From Planococcus citri (Eukaryota; Arthropoda; Insecta; Hemiptera; Pseudococcidae), in assembly GCF_950023065.1 (NCBI RefSeq), contig NC_088677.1, positions 79,695,469 through 79,759,468 of the forward strand: a stretch of 64,000 bases of DNA, in the 5' to 3' direction. Shown here piece by piece: positions 21,500 through 34,640 of this stretch; the first letter of the stretch is position 1, and each line of letters begins with the position of its first letter. Below the pieces are notes generated by a model. The model made no database searches and was not told the origin of the DNA. It worked only from the letters and a program-made list of their open reading frames with translations. The translations under genes and the position numbers were made by a program.

Positions 21500-22955
21500 T
21501 CTGCATCCAATCAAAAAACCATTCCTTCAAGCCCGTTTTTCAAGTAGCAGATACAAAATATAGGTATTTGCGAGATAGACACGTGCCATTCTCCATCAGG
21601 TGCTCTCATCCAGCCGCCATTTTACACCGAGCCCGAGGCAGACATTATTCTGTATATGATATCCAGGGCCACCACGCTGTAAACCAACAGGCAACAGCCA
21701 CAGCCGATTCGCGAATTTAGTATATACCGTTCGACATCGACATGAGTATTTGTATAGGTTTTACAACCGTGCGTCAATAAAATGAAAATTAATTACTTAA
21801 ATAACCAGTCTGCGGCACGTCCACCTGCTCTGCTCGTTGCGCGTACTTAGAGATACATATTCTGCTCTTCTATGTATAAAACTAGACATGATAACCGACC
21901 CATATTAATCACGTCTAATGGATCTCATCAGCTCGTGCACGCGGAAACCAGCGATCTATACGAGTATACGATCCGCAATGGCAATTTGATACTCTCTGGT
22001 CGCTGCAAATACCGGCATTAATTAAAATCAATCAATTTGCTGAGCTTCGCATCGTTTTACATCGCGTCGCACGCGTACCAGTATGGGGAGATTCTTCTTC
22101 TCGACAGTGGTATATGTTGCCATGCCAGGGCCAATGCTGTCACAAGGGGCTCCACTTCACCGGATCACTTTTCTTTTTCCTGTTGTGTTTGCTAATTACT
22201 CGCCATCGTGTGTGTGTGTAACTGTGTACCTTAGCTATACAATATCGACTGCGTGTAAATTGATTTTCAGCGCAAAATGTGGTATTAATTACATCGGTAA
22301 ACCACACCAGTATTTGTACCTGTTAAACCCGTCGTCGTCGTCGTCGTCTCTTAGTACCTAACTATTCGTTTCTCTCAAAGTCTTATAGAGTGTTGCTCTT
22401 ATATGTATGTGTATGCATTGCCATTTGCCATACACATTATAAAGCGTTGGTCTTGGTTTTTTTTTCTCACTCATTCGCACACTATCGCAATGTCGTCGTC
22501 GATTTAAAGTGCATGTGCATATAAGAGTTTAGGTATCCCACACGTCCATTACTGCCGTCATGTCGATGCCGATGTCGCCGCTGTTCTGTTGCACTGTTAA
22601 CTATCTACATCAATTGGCTATAAAGTTGCAAATAAGGCGTGTAAACTCGTACACACCTTGAATGCTTAATAGACACTTGAAAATCTCCAACGCGTACTCC
22701 GTACTCGTATTTTCCTCCCTCGCTTCGGCTATCCTCCATATTCTGCACTGCCGGATAAGAGTGTACGTATTCTTGTAACCTTGGGCTTAGAAGAGTTGCC
22801 ACTGCCGCGAGTATATTGTAACGATGTAGTATAATTTTTTAGGAGTTTCAAAGTGTCTGTTGCTTGGATGGTTAGTAAGTTGTGCACTGTTTTTTTTTGT
22901 TTCTCGTTTCGATATGCCTACAGTATGATACAAAAGTAGTGTCCGGTGGCTTTTA
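21500..22955. other. No supported gene
   Basis: Ordinary mixed-composition DNA with a GTC/CGT microsatellite near 22329-22349. Open frames of 60-90 codons show no domain. Confidence 0.35.
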
Positions 22956-22959
22956 TTTC

Positions 22960-24571
22960 TAAGTGGAAAGAGCTAGAGAGATGAATGAAGCGGCGTTCAG
23001 TATGTAGGGAAAAATAAGGGCATTCAAAAGTGATCTTGAAAATGTCAGGCCCATGCACAGGGTGCCCACAAATTGAAAAACCGGTTTGTTCAAAAAATTC
23101 AAACTGGTTTTTATTGGCGCCATATATTCTACACACTAAGGCGATAAAAACGTGATATGAATTTTTTGAAACCGGTTCATCAATTTGCAACCAGTTGACA
23201 AAAAATACCCAAAAATTCAACATAGAGAAAAAAGTTTGGAACAAAAGTTGTAGAGTATGAAAAATTACAGAATTTTGTCGAATCACATTTTGAAACCAGT
23301 TCATTGGTTTGCATTTAGCAACCAGTTTTTGGCAATCACCTAGAAGTTAGAGATAAAGAAAAAAGGCAGCGAGCCATCAAAAGTTACCTGGCTGCAAGTT
23401 AGCCATTTTAAAAATCCGATCAGCAAAAATGGTTCAATTTTTCACGCTCTACAACTTTTGTTTCAAGCTTTTTTCTCTACCTCTAACTATTAGGTGATTG
23501 TCAAAAACTGGTTGCTAAATTAGAACCAATGAACCAGTTTCAAAATATGTATGATTAGAAAGAATTGTTTAATTTTTCACGCTCTACAACTTTTGTTTCA
23601 ATAATTTTTCTCTATCTACAATTTTTGGGTATTTGTGATAACTGGTTGCAAATTAATGAACCGGTTTCAAAATCCGATCAGCGAAAATATTTCAATTTTT
23701 CCAGCTCTACAACTTTTGTTTCAATCTTTTTTTTCTATTTTTAACTTTCAGGTGATTGTCAAAAACTGGTTGCTAAATTCGAACCAATGAACCGGTTTCA
23801 AAATATGTTCAGACAGAATTGTGTAATTTTTCACGCTCTACAACTCTTGTTTCAAACTTTTTTCTCTATCTACAATTTTCGGGTATTTTTTGTTGACTGG
23901 TTGCAAATTGATGAACCGGTTTCAAAATCCGATCAGCGAAAATGGTTCAATTTTTTACTCTCTATACAACTTTTGCTTCAAGCTTTTTTCTCTGTCTCCA
24001 ACTTTTAGGTGATTGCCAAAAACTGGTTGCTAAATTCGAACCAATGAACCGGTTTCAAAATATGATTCGGGTATTTTTTGTTGACTGGTTGCAAATTAAT
24101 GAACCGGTTTTAAAATCCGATCAGCGAAAATGATTTAATTTTTCACGCTCTACAACTTTTGTTTCAAGCTTTTTTCTATATCTCCAACTTTTGGGTGATT
24201 GTCAGAAACTGGTTGCTGAATGCGAACCAATGAACCGGTTTCAAAAATGTGATTAGACAAAATTGTGTAATTTTCCACGCTCTACAACTTTTGTTCCAAG
24301 CTTTTTTCTCTATCTACAATTTTTAGGTCATTTCTGATAACTGGTTGCAAATTAATGAACCGGTTTCAAAAAATTCATACCACGTTTTTGTCGCCTTAGT
24401 GTGTAGAATACATTGCGCCAATAAAAACCAGCTTGAATTTTTTGACCAAACCGGTTTTTTAAATTTGTGGACACCCTGTGCATGGGCCTGAAATTTTCAA
24501 GGTCGCTTTTGAAAGCCCTTATTACCTACTCAACCCCGCTTCATTCACCTCTCTAGCTCTTTCCACTTTTT
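22960..24571. mobile_element. Foldback element with internal ACCGGTTT tandem units
   Basis: The outer about 230 bp form an inverted repeat at close to 90% by eye. The left arm begins near 22961 with AAGTGGAAAGAGCTAGAGAG, and the right arm ends near 24566 with CTCTCTAGCTCTTTCCACTT. Shared arm landmarks include GGCCCATGCACAGGGTG, CACAAATT..AAACCGGTTT, TTTTTATTGGCGC and TACACACTAAGGCGA. Between the arms lie about six alternating units with AATGAACCGGTTTCAAAAT, TTTTTCACGCTCTACAACTT and AAAACTGGTTGC. No protein frame is present, so the element is non-autonomous. A clear target duplication is not seen. Confidence 0.85.
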
Positions 24572-24639
24572 GGAAGGAGAATGGTCTGAATCCCTCACGA
24601 GACAATTTTATGGCGTAAAAATCAGCATTACCATCTCTA

Positions 24640-25600
24640 TGAGCACCAAAAATTTAGCTGGAAAAGTTGAAAAATTCCTTCAGAAAATAACCTCCACCCC
24701 CCCTCCCCCTCCTCCCAAAAAAAATAAGTAAATAAGACGGAGAAGAGTAAAATAAAATTGTTCATTTTTGACAAATATTGCCTATTTTTGAAAAAAATAT
24801 GTCCTGTTTTCACAAAGTTTCTTCTTTTTTGACAAAAATTGTTCATTTAAAAAAATTTGTTTATTATTGAAAAATTGTACTTTTTTCAACAAAGTTGTTG
24901 ATTCATTTTTTAATACAGAGTGTACATTTCAATTTATGTAAAAAAATTGTTTTTTTTTAAATTTTTCATTCATTTTTCACGAAAATTGTTTTATATAAAA
25001 AAACCTTTACTAATTGCCAAAATTTGTTCCTTTTAGGACAAAATTTGTTCATTTTTGACAAGAGTTGTTGATTTAATGATTTTTTACACTTTATTTTTTG
25101 ACAAAATTTTGCTCAATCTTGGCATGCGTTGTTCGTTTTTGAAGAAATATGTTCTTTTTGACAAAAATTGTTTGTTTTTGACAGAAAAATAATTGTTCGT
25201 GAATTGACAAAAATAGTTCATTTTCCACAAGAATTGTTCATTTTTGAAAAATTGTTTTTTTTTTACAATAAGTTGTTTATTCATTTTTTAATAAAGCGTG
25301 CATTTTGATTTTTTCCCCCTAAGATTGTCAATTTTTGACGAAAATTGACCAGTTTTGTCAAAAACTGTAAATTATTTTCACCAATTTTTTTTTCCAAAAA
25401 GCCCTTACTAATTGCCAAAAAAAGAGTTTTAATGAGAAACAAAAAATTTCTCAAGCAAATAATTGAGAATTTTTCAATTTTTTTTTTGGTCACCTTGAAA
25501 GAGGCTTCATCGAGGCACACCAAAATTGTTGAGTGATCAAAGAAGAATTCAAAAAAAAAAAAAATCATTTATTTCGAATTGAAAGGACGCTCACTGCTTG
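24640..25600. repeat. Degenerate array of GACAAAAATTGTTCATTTTT-like units
   Basis: Irregular units, the reverse complement of those at 27.8-30.1 kb, fill this region after a C-rich/CT-rich tract near 24690-24718. Open frames rich in F, K and N are by-products. Confidence 0.7.
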
Positions 25601-27780
25601 ACTTTTTGGTCTTGGGAAAAAATCAAGAAAATAAATAAGGAATTACTTTTTTCATGAAAATTCAACAATTTTAAGGTGTCTGGAGGGGAGGGGGGGGGTG
25701 AAAATACCAAACTTTGAAATATCAGCCGCTTTAGTGTCAACGCAAAGCAGACTCTGAGTGTCCTTTTTGGATGACTTCACATTTGAGAGTCTTCATTTGC
25801 AAGTCTGAGTCTTTAAAATACCTATTCACATATTTCCTACTGAAATTTTTTTTGTTTTTTTTTTCAATTCAAGAGCTTCAAACTGAGAAGTTTATTCCTC
25901 AAAAAGTCTAATTATGGCCTCATTTTGGTGAAAGAATCACATTTATGAGAAAATTATAGGCACAGAAGTTATTTTTTCAAAATTCAGAATAAAGTACCTA
26001 CTTGATGGATATTAAAACATCATTTTTTTACATTTTTTTTAAAAGAAAAAATGCACTTTTTCAACTTTTGAGGAACATTTTGTAGATATACGATGAATAT
26101 CGAATATGCGATTTCGAATCACAGAAAAAAACTTACCCATCCTATTATCGATCACATTAATTACTTAATTCCAAAGATGAAAATGCAACACTCACCTGAA
26201 ACAAAAAACAAAACGAAACAATTGATTAGTTAATAGTCAAAATTATCTCAAAACGAAATCAATATCTACCAATAAAGAGGTCAATAATCATAATAACCAC
26301 ATAACATAATCAACTCTGTCTTTCTTATCAAATTATTCTACGAAAATCTAAAAAATCCTATCAAAAACCTGAAATTGGGGTATTTATACCTCACACCATC
26401 ATTTATCTTTTTTCCTCATTCAACAAGTTGCACCCAAATTTACTCATACAGCAATAATACCGTATACAAACTCATCGCTATACTCTACTAAATGCACGCT
26501 TCGAAACAATACAAACACAAACAGCTCGGTCGTGTGAGATAAAGAGTGAAATTTCGCCTCCGTTATCTTATCAAATACGGAAAATGGTGCCAATTCGCAA
26601 GGTCGTCTAGTTAGAAAAGAATTAATTTGGTAATTGGGTTAACTTCCGACACTCGCACTTCTGCTGATAACGAATCGTAATAATACCACCGCCCTCATTC
26701 GATTAATACTCGTAGTTATTTTTCATTCCTTTCCAAATACGAGTACAGCATCACAAACACCTGTTGATCTTATGGCCCGTTACGAGCGAAAAGCATCTGC
26801 TCGCATCATTAAGATTTTCCCAAATCTGAACATTATTTTTCTTTTATGTAAATCCAAGTTAATCAGCCAAGAAGCGAGTTTTTTACTCGAGCTCGCGCGC
26901 CTCGAGTTTCAATTTATACGATTTTTCAACAATTTTCCAAGGTCGCTGGCTATAATTTCAAACCTCACCCATCCCTACTGTTCTGTTCGGGCGCGTGCAC
27001 CGGTATCTTTGTCCATTGCACTGCATGCTTTGTACAGTACGATGTAATTTATTTGATGGAAGAAGAAAAAAAAATGGATTTTTTCAAGGACGTGGTTGAA
27101 ATGAACTCGTTGTATGCGTTTGTTTTGTAGCACGAATAGACAGTTCGAGTTGGAAGTTCCTGCACATTGTTATGTATACCGAAAAATCAAATTATTATTG
27201 ATTTTTCTTCCTCTCAATTTCATGACGCAATGTCTAATTGTATTCGTGTACAAAGGTACAAAGCATAAATCAATCTTATAATGAACACTGCTCTACAGTT
27301 GGTTCGATTTTGTCGAAAGATACAGGTTTCTATTTGGACAATGCTGAGCTCACCAGCTCACTAATGAATACGTTATGTTACTTCTTTTTTTTACGACTCT
27401 CGATACTTGGTTTGAAGTTGTGTATAATGACAAAGACACGAATGAACAAAAAAACATAACGCCCACAATGAGATGGTTCTCGTTTTCGTCAAAGGTGTAG
27501 AATTATTTTTATAAGCAGCGTAGGACCATTCAAATCCATTCTTCATTCACATAGACGAAAATTGAATTCATGAATAGATGAGTCCCATGTGCTACAAAGA
27601 CCCTGAATTCTGATGATCTTTCCGGATTCAACGTGGGTAATCAATTTTCAAACGAATAAATGAATCACAGATCTAAAAAAAGTACTGCAGTTGCGTATTA
27701 TAATCAAGATTTTCACCAAAAAGAATTAAACAGCCCTCACCATTAGCCAATGATTATTAAAACTAGAAATAGAATCGTCT
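25600..27780. other. No supported gene
   Basis: AT-rich DNA up to 26.4 kb, then more mixed sequence. A G tract lies at 25686-25699. Frames at 26772-27047 and 27238-27459 show no domain. Confidence 0.35.
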
Positions 27781-27789
27781 GAGCAATCA

Positions 27790-30180
27790 TACCCAACAAT
27801 AAAAAAAAATGTATAATTTCAGCCAAAAAATACTTCTTTTTTGTCAAAAATCAAAATTAGTGTCAAAAGATCAAAAATCAATAATTTTTAATCAAAAATG
27901 AAAACAAAACCTCAAAAGTTTTGTTAAAAATCAAAATATAAACAAACACCCGCCAAAAAAAAAACTTTCTTTCCCAAGAATAAGTAAATAATGCATAAAT
28001 TTTTGTTAGGAATGCACAATTTTCGTCAAAAATGCACAAGGGGGGGGGGATGTCTGTAAGCATTACACAATGTTTTTCGGACATTTTTTTCTTTTTAAAT
28101 GGAAATTTTTGTTAAACATGGTCAATTTTTGTAAGGAATATAAAAATAGCCATGATCAATTATTGACAAAAATGAGGAGATTTTGTAAAAAATATAAACA
28201 TTTTTTTGGCCAAAAATGAACAAGTTTTGTCAAAATAAACAATTTTTTTTTTAAATAAACGATTTTTCAAATCAACAATTTTCGTCAAAAATGTGCAAAA
28301 AATTGAAACAAAAAACTTGTTTCAAAATACAAACAAATTACCTACTTATATGTCAAAAATAACGAGCATCTTTGCCAAAAATCATTTTTTCCCCCCATAA
28401 ATAAAAAATAATTATTTTTTGTCAAAATAAGCAATGATTTTCAAAATAGCGTAATTTTGATAAAAAATAAACAATTTTTCTCACACTAAATGGACAGAAA
28501 TTGAAAATTGTTATCAAAGGTCAAAATTAAACACCAAGTTTCGAGAAAATACACAATTTTGCCAAGAATTCACATTTTTTGAGGAAAAATATTCAAAGTT
28601 TTGTCAAAATGAACAATTTTTTGAAAAATAAACAATTTTTCAAAAAATGAACAATTTTTGGAAAAATGAACAATTTTTGGAAAAATGAACAATTTTTGGA
28701 AAAATGAACAATTTTTGGAAAAATGAACAATTTTTGAAAAAATGGAACAATTTTTTGAAAAAATGAACTATTTTTTTTGAAAAATGAACTATTACTATTT
28801 TCATCAAAATGAACGGCTTCTTTTCAAAACATGGAGAATTTTTGTTGCAAATCAAAATGAACAACTTCTGTTGAAAAACAAAATTTTAGAAAAAATTAAA
28901 CAACTGTAGTCAAAATGAGCAATTTGCTTAAAATGGCGCAATTTTGCTTTAAAAAATGAACAGTTTTTTTGTTGTAAAATTTACAGTTTTTGATTAAAGT
29001 ATAGAATTGTTGCCAAAAGTCAACATTAACATACTAGGTACACTTTTTGGTCAAAAATTGAACAATTTATGTACTTTGAAAAAAATCTTGGGTTTTGTCA
29101 AAAATTAAAAGTCACTGAGTAAACAATTTTGAACCAAATGAACATTGAATCAAACAATCTATGTTGAAAAAATGAAAAATTCTGCACAAAAATTAACAAA
29201 ATTTGAAACTTTTTCGAGTAAACAATTAATAACTTAATTCAACCTGAGAAATTTTCCTATAATGGTATCTACAATTCTGCTCCAAAATGAACTTTTTTTT
29301 TACAAAATTGGCAATTTTTGACATACCTATACATTAAGATATTTATTATCAATAATGAACAACTTGTTTCATCTTTTTGTCAAAAATTGAACAATTATAC
29401 TTTGAAAAAAAAACTGTATTCAGTCAATAATCAAAACGAACAAACTAATGTAAAAACTGGATAATTTCCTTCCCAAGTAAACAATTTTGAATCAAATAAA
29501 AATTAAATCGAACAACTTTTATTAAAAAATGAAAAATTTCGAACAAAAAATCAACAGAATGTGATAAAAAATGAATTTTTTCCAAGTAAAGCATTAACAA
29601 CTTTGGTCAAAATAAACAATTTTCTCAAAATGGCGCAATTTAACTAAAAAATGAACAGTTTTTTTTTGTTGGAAAAATTGTCAATTTTTGCCAAAAGTAT
29701 AGAATTGTTCTCAAAAGTCAAAATGAACACCATGTTTTAAAACAAAATTAACAATTTTTCTGCCAAATTTATTTCTAGTCAAAAATTGAACAATTGCTTT
29801 AGGAAAAAAACTCTGCACATGCTTTGTAAAAAATCAAAACGAACAAACTTATGTCAAAACTGGACAATTTCATTCCCCAGTAAACAATTTTGTACCAAAT
29901 TAAAATTAAAATGAATAACTAGTGTTAAAAATAAACAATTTTTGAATGAAACGTATGAAAATTTCTTGTCTGTCAAAAATGTAGGCACCTACAATTTCCT
30001 GAAAAAAAAATTTGTCAAAAAATGAACAATTTTTATGAACAAAACAATATTGTTGAAAATTATACGTTTCGTCACAAAGAAACAATTTTTGTCAAGAATG
30101 AACTAAATTTCTCTCAAATTTCCAACATTAAAATTCTCAACATTTGTCAACACTGAAAAAAAAACGTGTGCGTGTTTTGT
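27790..30180. repeat. 2.4-kb degenerate array of AAAAATGAACAATTTTTGTC-like units
   Basis: Dozens of units of roughly 19-25 bp, each combining 'GTCAAAA', 'ATGAACAA' and 'TTTTT', run almost without a break. The central AACAATTTTT/AAAAATGAAC parts are partly self-complementary. Divergence is high outside the recent block at 28.65 kb. Confidence 0.8.
28652..28745. repeat. Exact 19-bp tandem repeat
   Basis: The unit CAATTTTTGGAAAAATGAA starts at 28652, 28671, 28690, 28709 and 28728 with no change, a recently amplified island inside the old array. Confidence 0.95.
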
Positions 30181-30625
30181 CCCGTATATTAATTCTTGTA
30201 CATAAATTTTTCAGCACACATCAGTGCAAGAATAACAGTAATCTTTCGACACCATATTAACATTCTAATCGTGGCACTAATATCATCGTAATACACCATT
30301 CAGATGATTGAACTGTCAACCTACGTACAATCGTACAAGTTCTTATCACAATCGCTCCTCTACCCATCTCAAAAAAAAAAAACATGTCAATTCCGACAAT
30401 ATGGGTCTCCGTCGTCGTATAGGAAACGTCAAACGTTGGAAAAAAAGAATCGCAGCGTACCTCGGTTACATAGGCAAATTATCGCCAGCCACGCAGCCAG
30501 TCAGCCAGACAAGCCAAGCCAACTCGACGCGACATCGAGAAACGGGACCTCGCTCGAAGCGGAATCGTCTACATTGAGTATACAATGTAATCTAAATTAA
30601 CCTAGGTCAGGGATCGGTTTACGCG

Positions 30626-30633
30626 TATAAATA
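30626..30633 (+). promoter_or_regulatory. Possible TATA box TATAAATA
   Basis: A consensus TATAAATA stands in CpG-bearing sequence with no AT-rich run around it. A CAGTGTTCTTTCG initiator-like string lies about 70 bp downstream, too far for a normal TATA-to-start distance. No coding exon is recognised, so the call is weak. Confidence 0.2.
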
Positions 30634-31142
30634 AAAGAGCAGCGAAGCGACGCGATAGCGAACGCAGACGTTGTCGACTCGCCGATCGAAATTTCCGCCC
30701 AGTGTTCTTTCGTTCGTTCACTTGCTTCAGGAAACGTATCAACGTTCGGTAACAGTATAGTATGAGGAAAGGGATCAAAAAGCTCGCCAATCCTTTGATC
30801 ATTTTTGACCAAAATTCGCACTATTTTTGTTCGAAAATATACCTTCTCTTAAAAGTGGCTATTACTATCTACTCGTATTATCGACTCGTCAAAATTATGG
30901 CACGTAATTAATTCTCGTAAGAGTATAAAGCATGTACCTAGTACCTATAACTATGCTTCGTGGATCCGAAGAGTGGTCAGAACCAGAACGTGCTTCTCAT
31001 TATTTCTCTAATCACGCATTTCTAGCGCGTTGACGTGGTATTGTTCTTCACAGGGGCCGCGCAGGGCGATGGCAGTAGCGGTGCAAAATCAACATTGAAC
31101 ATACATAATGCCAATGCGATAGCAAAGTATGCGGTTCTCTCG

Positions 31143-31165
31143 GTGTGTGTGTGTGTGTGTGTGTG
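31143..31165. repeat. GT dinucleotide microsatellite
   Basis: About eleven uninterrupted GT units. Confidence 0.95.
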
Positions 31166-32009
31166 AAATAGAAAAAGAGATGGTTTAATTGTCAATAGCG
31201 ATATAAATCGTTACACCTCCTTCTCTCCTTAGGTATCTCTGTACTCTTTACTCTTGTACATACTATAGTCGGCCGAAGAGTAAAATTATCGGCAATGTAG
31301 ATCTACACAAATACAAATACGCGAGCAGCTCTTCTGAATTACTCGCAAGCCGCATACTACATACGAGTAGGTATTATATAAAGTGGTCGCATTTTAATAA
31401 CGTTATCGGTAAACTTAACAGCAACCGTAATAGTCGTACCATCGTAATATACGTTCGAGGTGGACATTGTATTACGTTTAACATCGCAACGCGACCTTTA
31501 AAACAGCTTAACAATGTTTATAAACATGATAATGGCGTAGTATATGCTGATGAGTCTAACTACGTTGCACATACTGTATGTACAATTCTGCTCTCGCAAT
31601 ATCTAAATGTATAGAACAGGGTGTTCAATAAAAGTACAAAATCTGGGCGCAGGTTCGTTCAAAATAGAGATAATACGTCGAATATAAGTAGTGATAGTTC
31701 GACAGTTAAAAACTGTCAGAATTGCAGAGGAAGAGGCAGGAGAGGAGAAGGAGGAGCGTAAACGGGAGGGAAGAGAGGGAAGGAACTGGAAGACAGGGCG
31801 TACCAAAAGGTAAATTTTTATTCGATCGATTTTCATGTAAGTATTGCTCAAAAAATACATCTGGTTCAATTTTCTTAACTCACACTTACATAAAAATCCG
31901 TCCCGGGGGAAGCTCCCCCTCCCCCTTTCTATCGACACGTCCATGGAGGAAGAAGAGGCGAATAATTTCAAAGAAATCTGAACTTCACATCGCTTAATAA
32001 ACAGCTAGG

Positions 32010-33560
32010 CGGTTCAACAGAAATGAATCATTCGCGAACGTAACACTCTCGAATCACTACTGTTCCTTTGAATACGGTGTGGTGCATTCGATTCAGACAA
32101 ATTGAATAAATGATTTCGTGAACGAGGGTTCGATAGATGCGAATCATTCGCGAACGTCACATTTGAATCAGCAGAGACCTCCCCTCCCTCCCCTCTACCA
32201 TTATCTTTGAATTCGGCGCATTCGTGTGAATTGAACAACAAATTTTTGAACGAGTATTCCACTGAAGTGAATCATTCGTGAACGTCATACTTGAATCAGT
32301 CGGAAGTTCAAAACACCTCAATTCTTCGAAATTGGCACATTTGCTAAAAATAGAATGAATGATAATTAGTGAACGAGTGCTCGATTGAAATACATCATTC
32401 GCGAACGTCACACTCAAATCGAATATAGTCCATTTCTTTTCTTAATCCCAACATTCGATGCCATCAGTTGATCCAAACAAATGATTCATGAACGAGTGTT
32501 CGATTCATGTGAATCATTCGCGAACGTCACATTTGAATCGTCTGTTCTAGGTATTTCTTTTCTTTTTTTTTACATTCAATGCAATTAATTGATCTGAACA
32601 AATGATTCGTGAACGAGTGTTCGATTGAAGTGAATCTGAATCATTCGCGAACGTCACAATTGAATCAATTGGTTCATTTTTTTTCCTCAACATTTGATGC
32701 GATTAATTATTTGACCTGAACAAATGATTCACGAACGAGTGTTCGATGTAAGTGAATCATTCGCGAACGACACATTTTAATCAATTCGTTTATTTCTTTT
32801 CTCAACATTTGATGCAATTAATTAGTTGACCTGAACAAATGATTCACGAACGAGTGTTCGATGTAAGTGAATAGTTCGTTTCTTTTCTCAACATTCGATG
32901 CAATTATTTGATCTGAACAAATGATTCGTGAATGAGTGTTCGATTGAAGTGAATCATTCGCGAACGTCACAATTGAATCATTTAGTTCGCTTTTTTCCTC
33001 AACATTTGATGCAATTAATTATTTGACCTGAACAAATGATTCACGAACGAGTGTTCGATGAAAGTGAATCATTCGCGAACGTCACAATTGAATCAATTAG
33101 TTCGTTTTTTTTTCTCAACATTTGATTCAATTAATTATTTGACTTGAACAAATGATTCACGAACGAGTGTTCGATAAATGTGAATCATTCGCGAACGACA
33201 CACTTGAATCAATTCGTCTGTTTCTTTTCTCAACATTCGGTAATTATTTGAATTGAACAAATAATTCGATTGAAATGAATCATTCGCGAACTTCACACTT
33301 GAATTAGTCGGTCTACTTCTTTTCTTTTTTTACATTCGATGCATTAACTTGATCGCAATAAATGATTCGTGAACGAGTGTTCGATTGAAAAGAATCATTC
33401 GCGAACGACATGAGCAGTGAGATGAGTCATGACTTGATTTTTGTTCTTTGAATTCGGTGACATTCACTTGAGCTCGACAAATGATTAGTGAACGAGAGTC
33501 CCACTGAAGTGAATCGTTCGCGAACGTCATACGTGAATCACTTCAGTTAACGCATTCGTG
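32010..33560. repeat. 115-122 bp tandem array with TTCGCGAACG core
   Basis: About twelve units share AACAAATGATTC.CGAACGAG, TGTTCGAT, GTGAATCATTCGCGAACG with TCACA, TGAATCAATT, and a TTTCTTTTCTCAACATT spacer with GATGCAATTAATT. The CGAGTGTTCGAT core falls at 32493, 32614, 32736, 32851, 32933, 33048, 33164 and 33374. Most steps are 115-122 bp; the 82-bp step is a unit with a deletion and the 210-bp step spans a damaged unit. Confidence 0.9.
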
Positions 33561-34640
33561 AACAAATTAACATACGTAAATGAATGAATCGTTCCTGAAT
33601 GATTTTTTTTCAACAAAACTTCAAATGAGCAGTTCTATGAACAACGTTCACGAATGATTCATTTCAATCAAACAACCGTTCACCAATTTGTCTAGCTGAA
33701 AATGAATGCATCAAATTACAAGAAAATCGAGATATGCCAACTGATTCAAGTTTGACGTTCGCGAACGATTCATCGCAATGATATTAATTAATTTTCTCGT
33801 TCAATTTAGAAAAGCATTCCTATAAATACGCGCAATTTCGTTCAATTCTTTCAAACTGTTTGCCCAATTCAGAAAAATTTGTCGCTGACTGAGACATGAA
33901 TCTTCATGACCGAATTAAAGGATTCATCTTTCATAAACAACTGATTCGATTTTATTTTTCAGCCATTCAAAAACCAACTCGATCATTACAGTGATTCAAT
34001 TTCAAATCGTTCGTGAACATTCAACTCACTCATCAAAGAAAACAAGTGAATCGGTCGTAAGTGAACCATTCACTTTCACGAACGAATGAATCGTAATTCA
34101 TCAATCCATAAATTTCATTATTTAAAAAATATCCCCAGAAAATAGAATATGTTGGTAACATTTTGAATTGTCGGATTTTCAATCGTTCGCGAACGATCGA
34201 ATCAACACAACTGGTGTGTTCCAAAATCATTCAACAGTGTTGTTCTACAATTCAATAATTTCACAATTGAATGAAAACGCTCTTGGAAAATCGAATCGAT
34301 TATTGTATTTTGGTCGTTCAAAAGAATCGTTCGCGAACGAATGAATCAATCGAATCGCAGCTGAGCTAGTTTTATTATTTTCAATGAATTACTTACTTAC
34401 TTACGATGAATAAATTTTCAATTTTTCGATGCTTAATTCAGCGATCGTGATCAAATCGTTCGCGAACGAGTAGTGTGATGCCAAAGGAATCATTGTGATC
34501 ATCAAAAATTTCAATTGAAAATATTAAATGGAATAAGAGGAAAATAATGCTTCGAAATTCAACTAGTCGATTTTTCAGTTTAGTAAATGGCCATTTTATG
34601 TAATCATTCGCGAACGACTCTTTTCAGTGAGTGAAAAAGC
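33560..34640. repeat. Diverged extension of the array with long palindromes
   Basis: The same TTCGCGAACG core continues with unrelated spacers. Copies near 33758, 34184, 34328, 34458 and 34606 are about 130-150 bp apart in the right half. Here the core often grows into a longer perfect palindrome, for example ATCGTTCGCGAACGAT at about 34182-34197. Confidence 0.75.

Larger units (their letters stand above)
30180..32010. other. No supported gene; CpG-containing stretch with TATA-like site
   Basis: DNA near 30400-30780 has more CpG than the array to its left and shows a TATA box (below). Frames here overlap on both strands and have no domain. A GA-rich block lies at 31715-31800. Confidence 0.3.
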
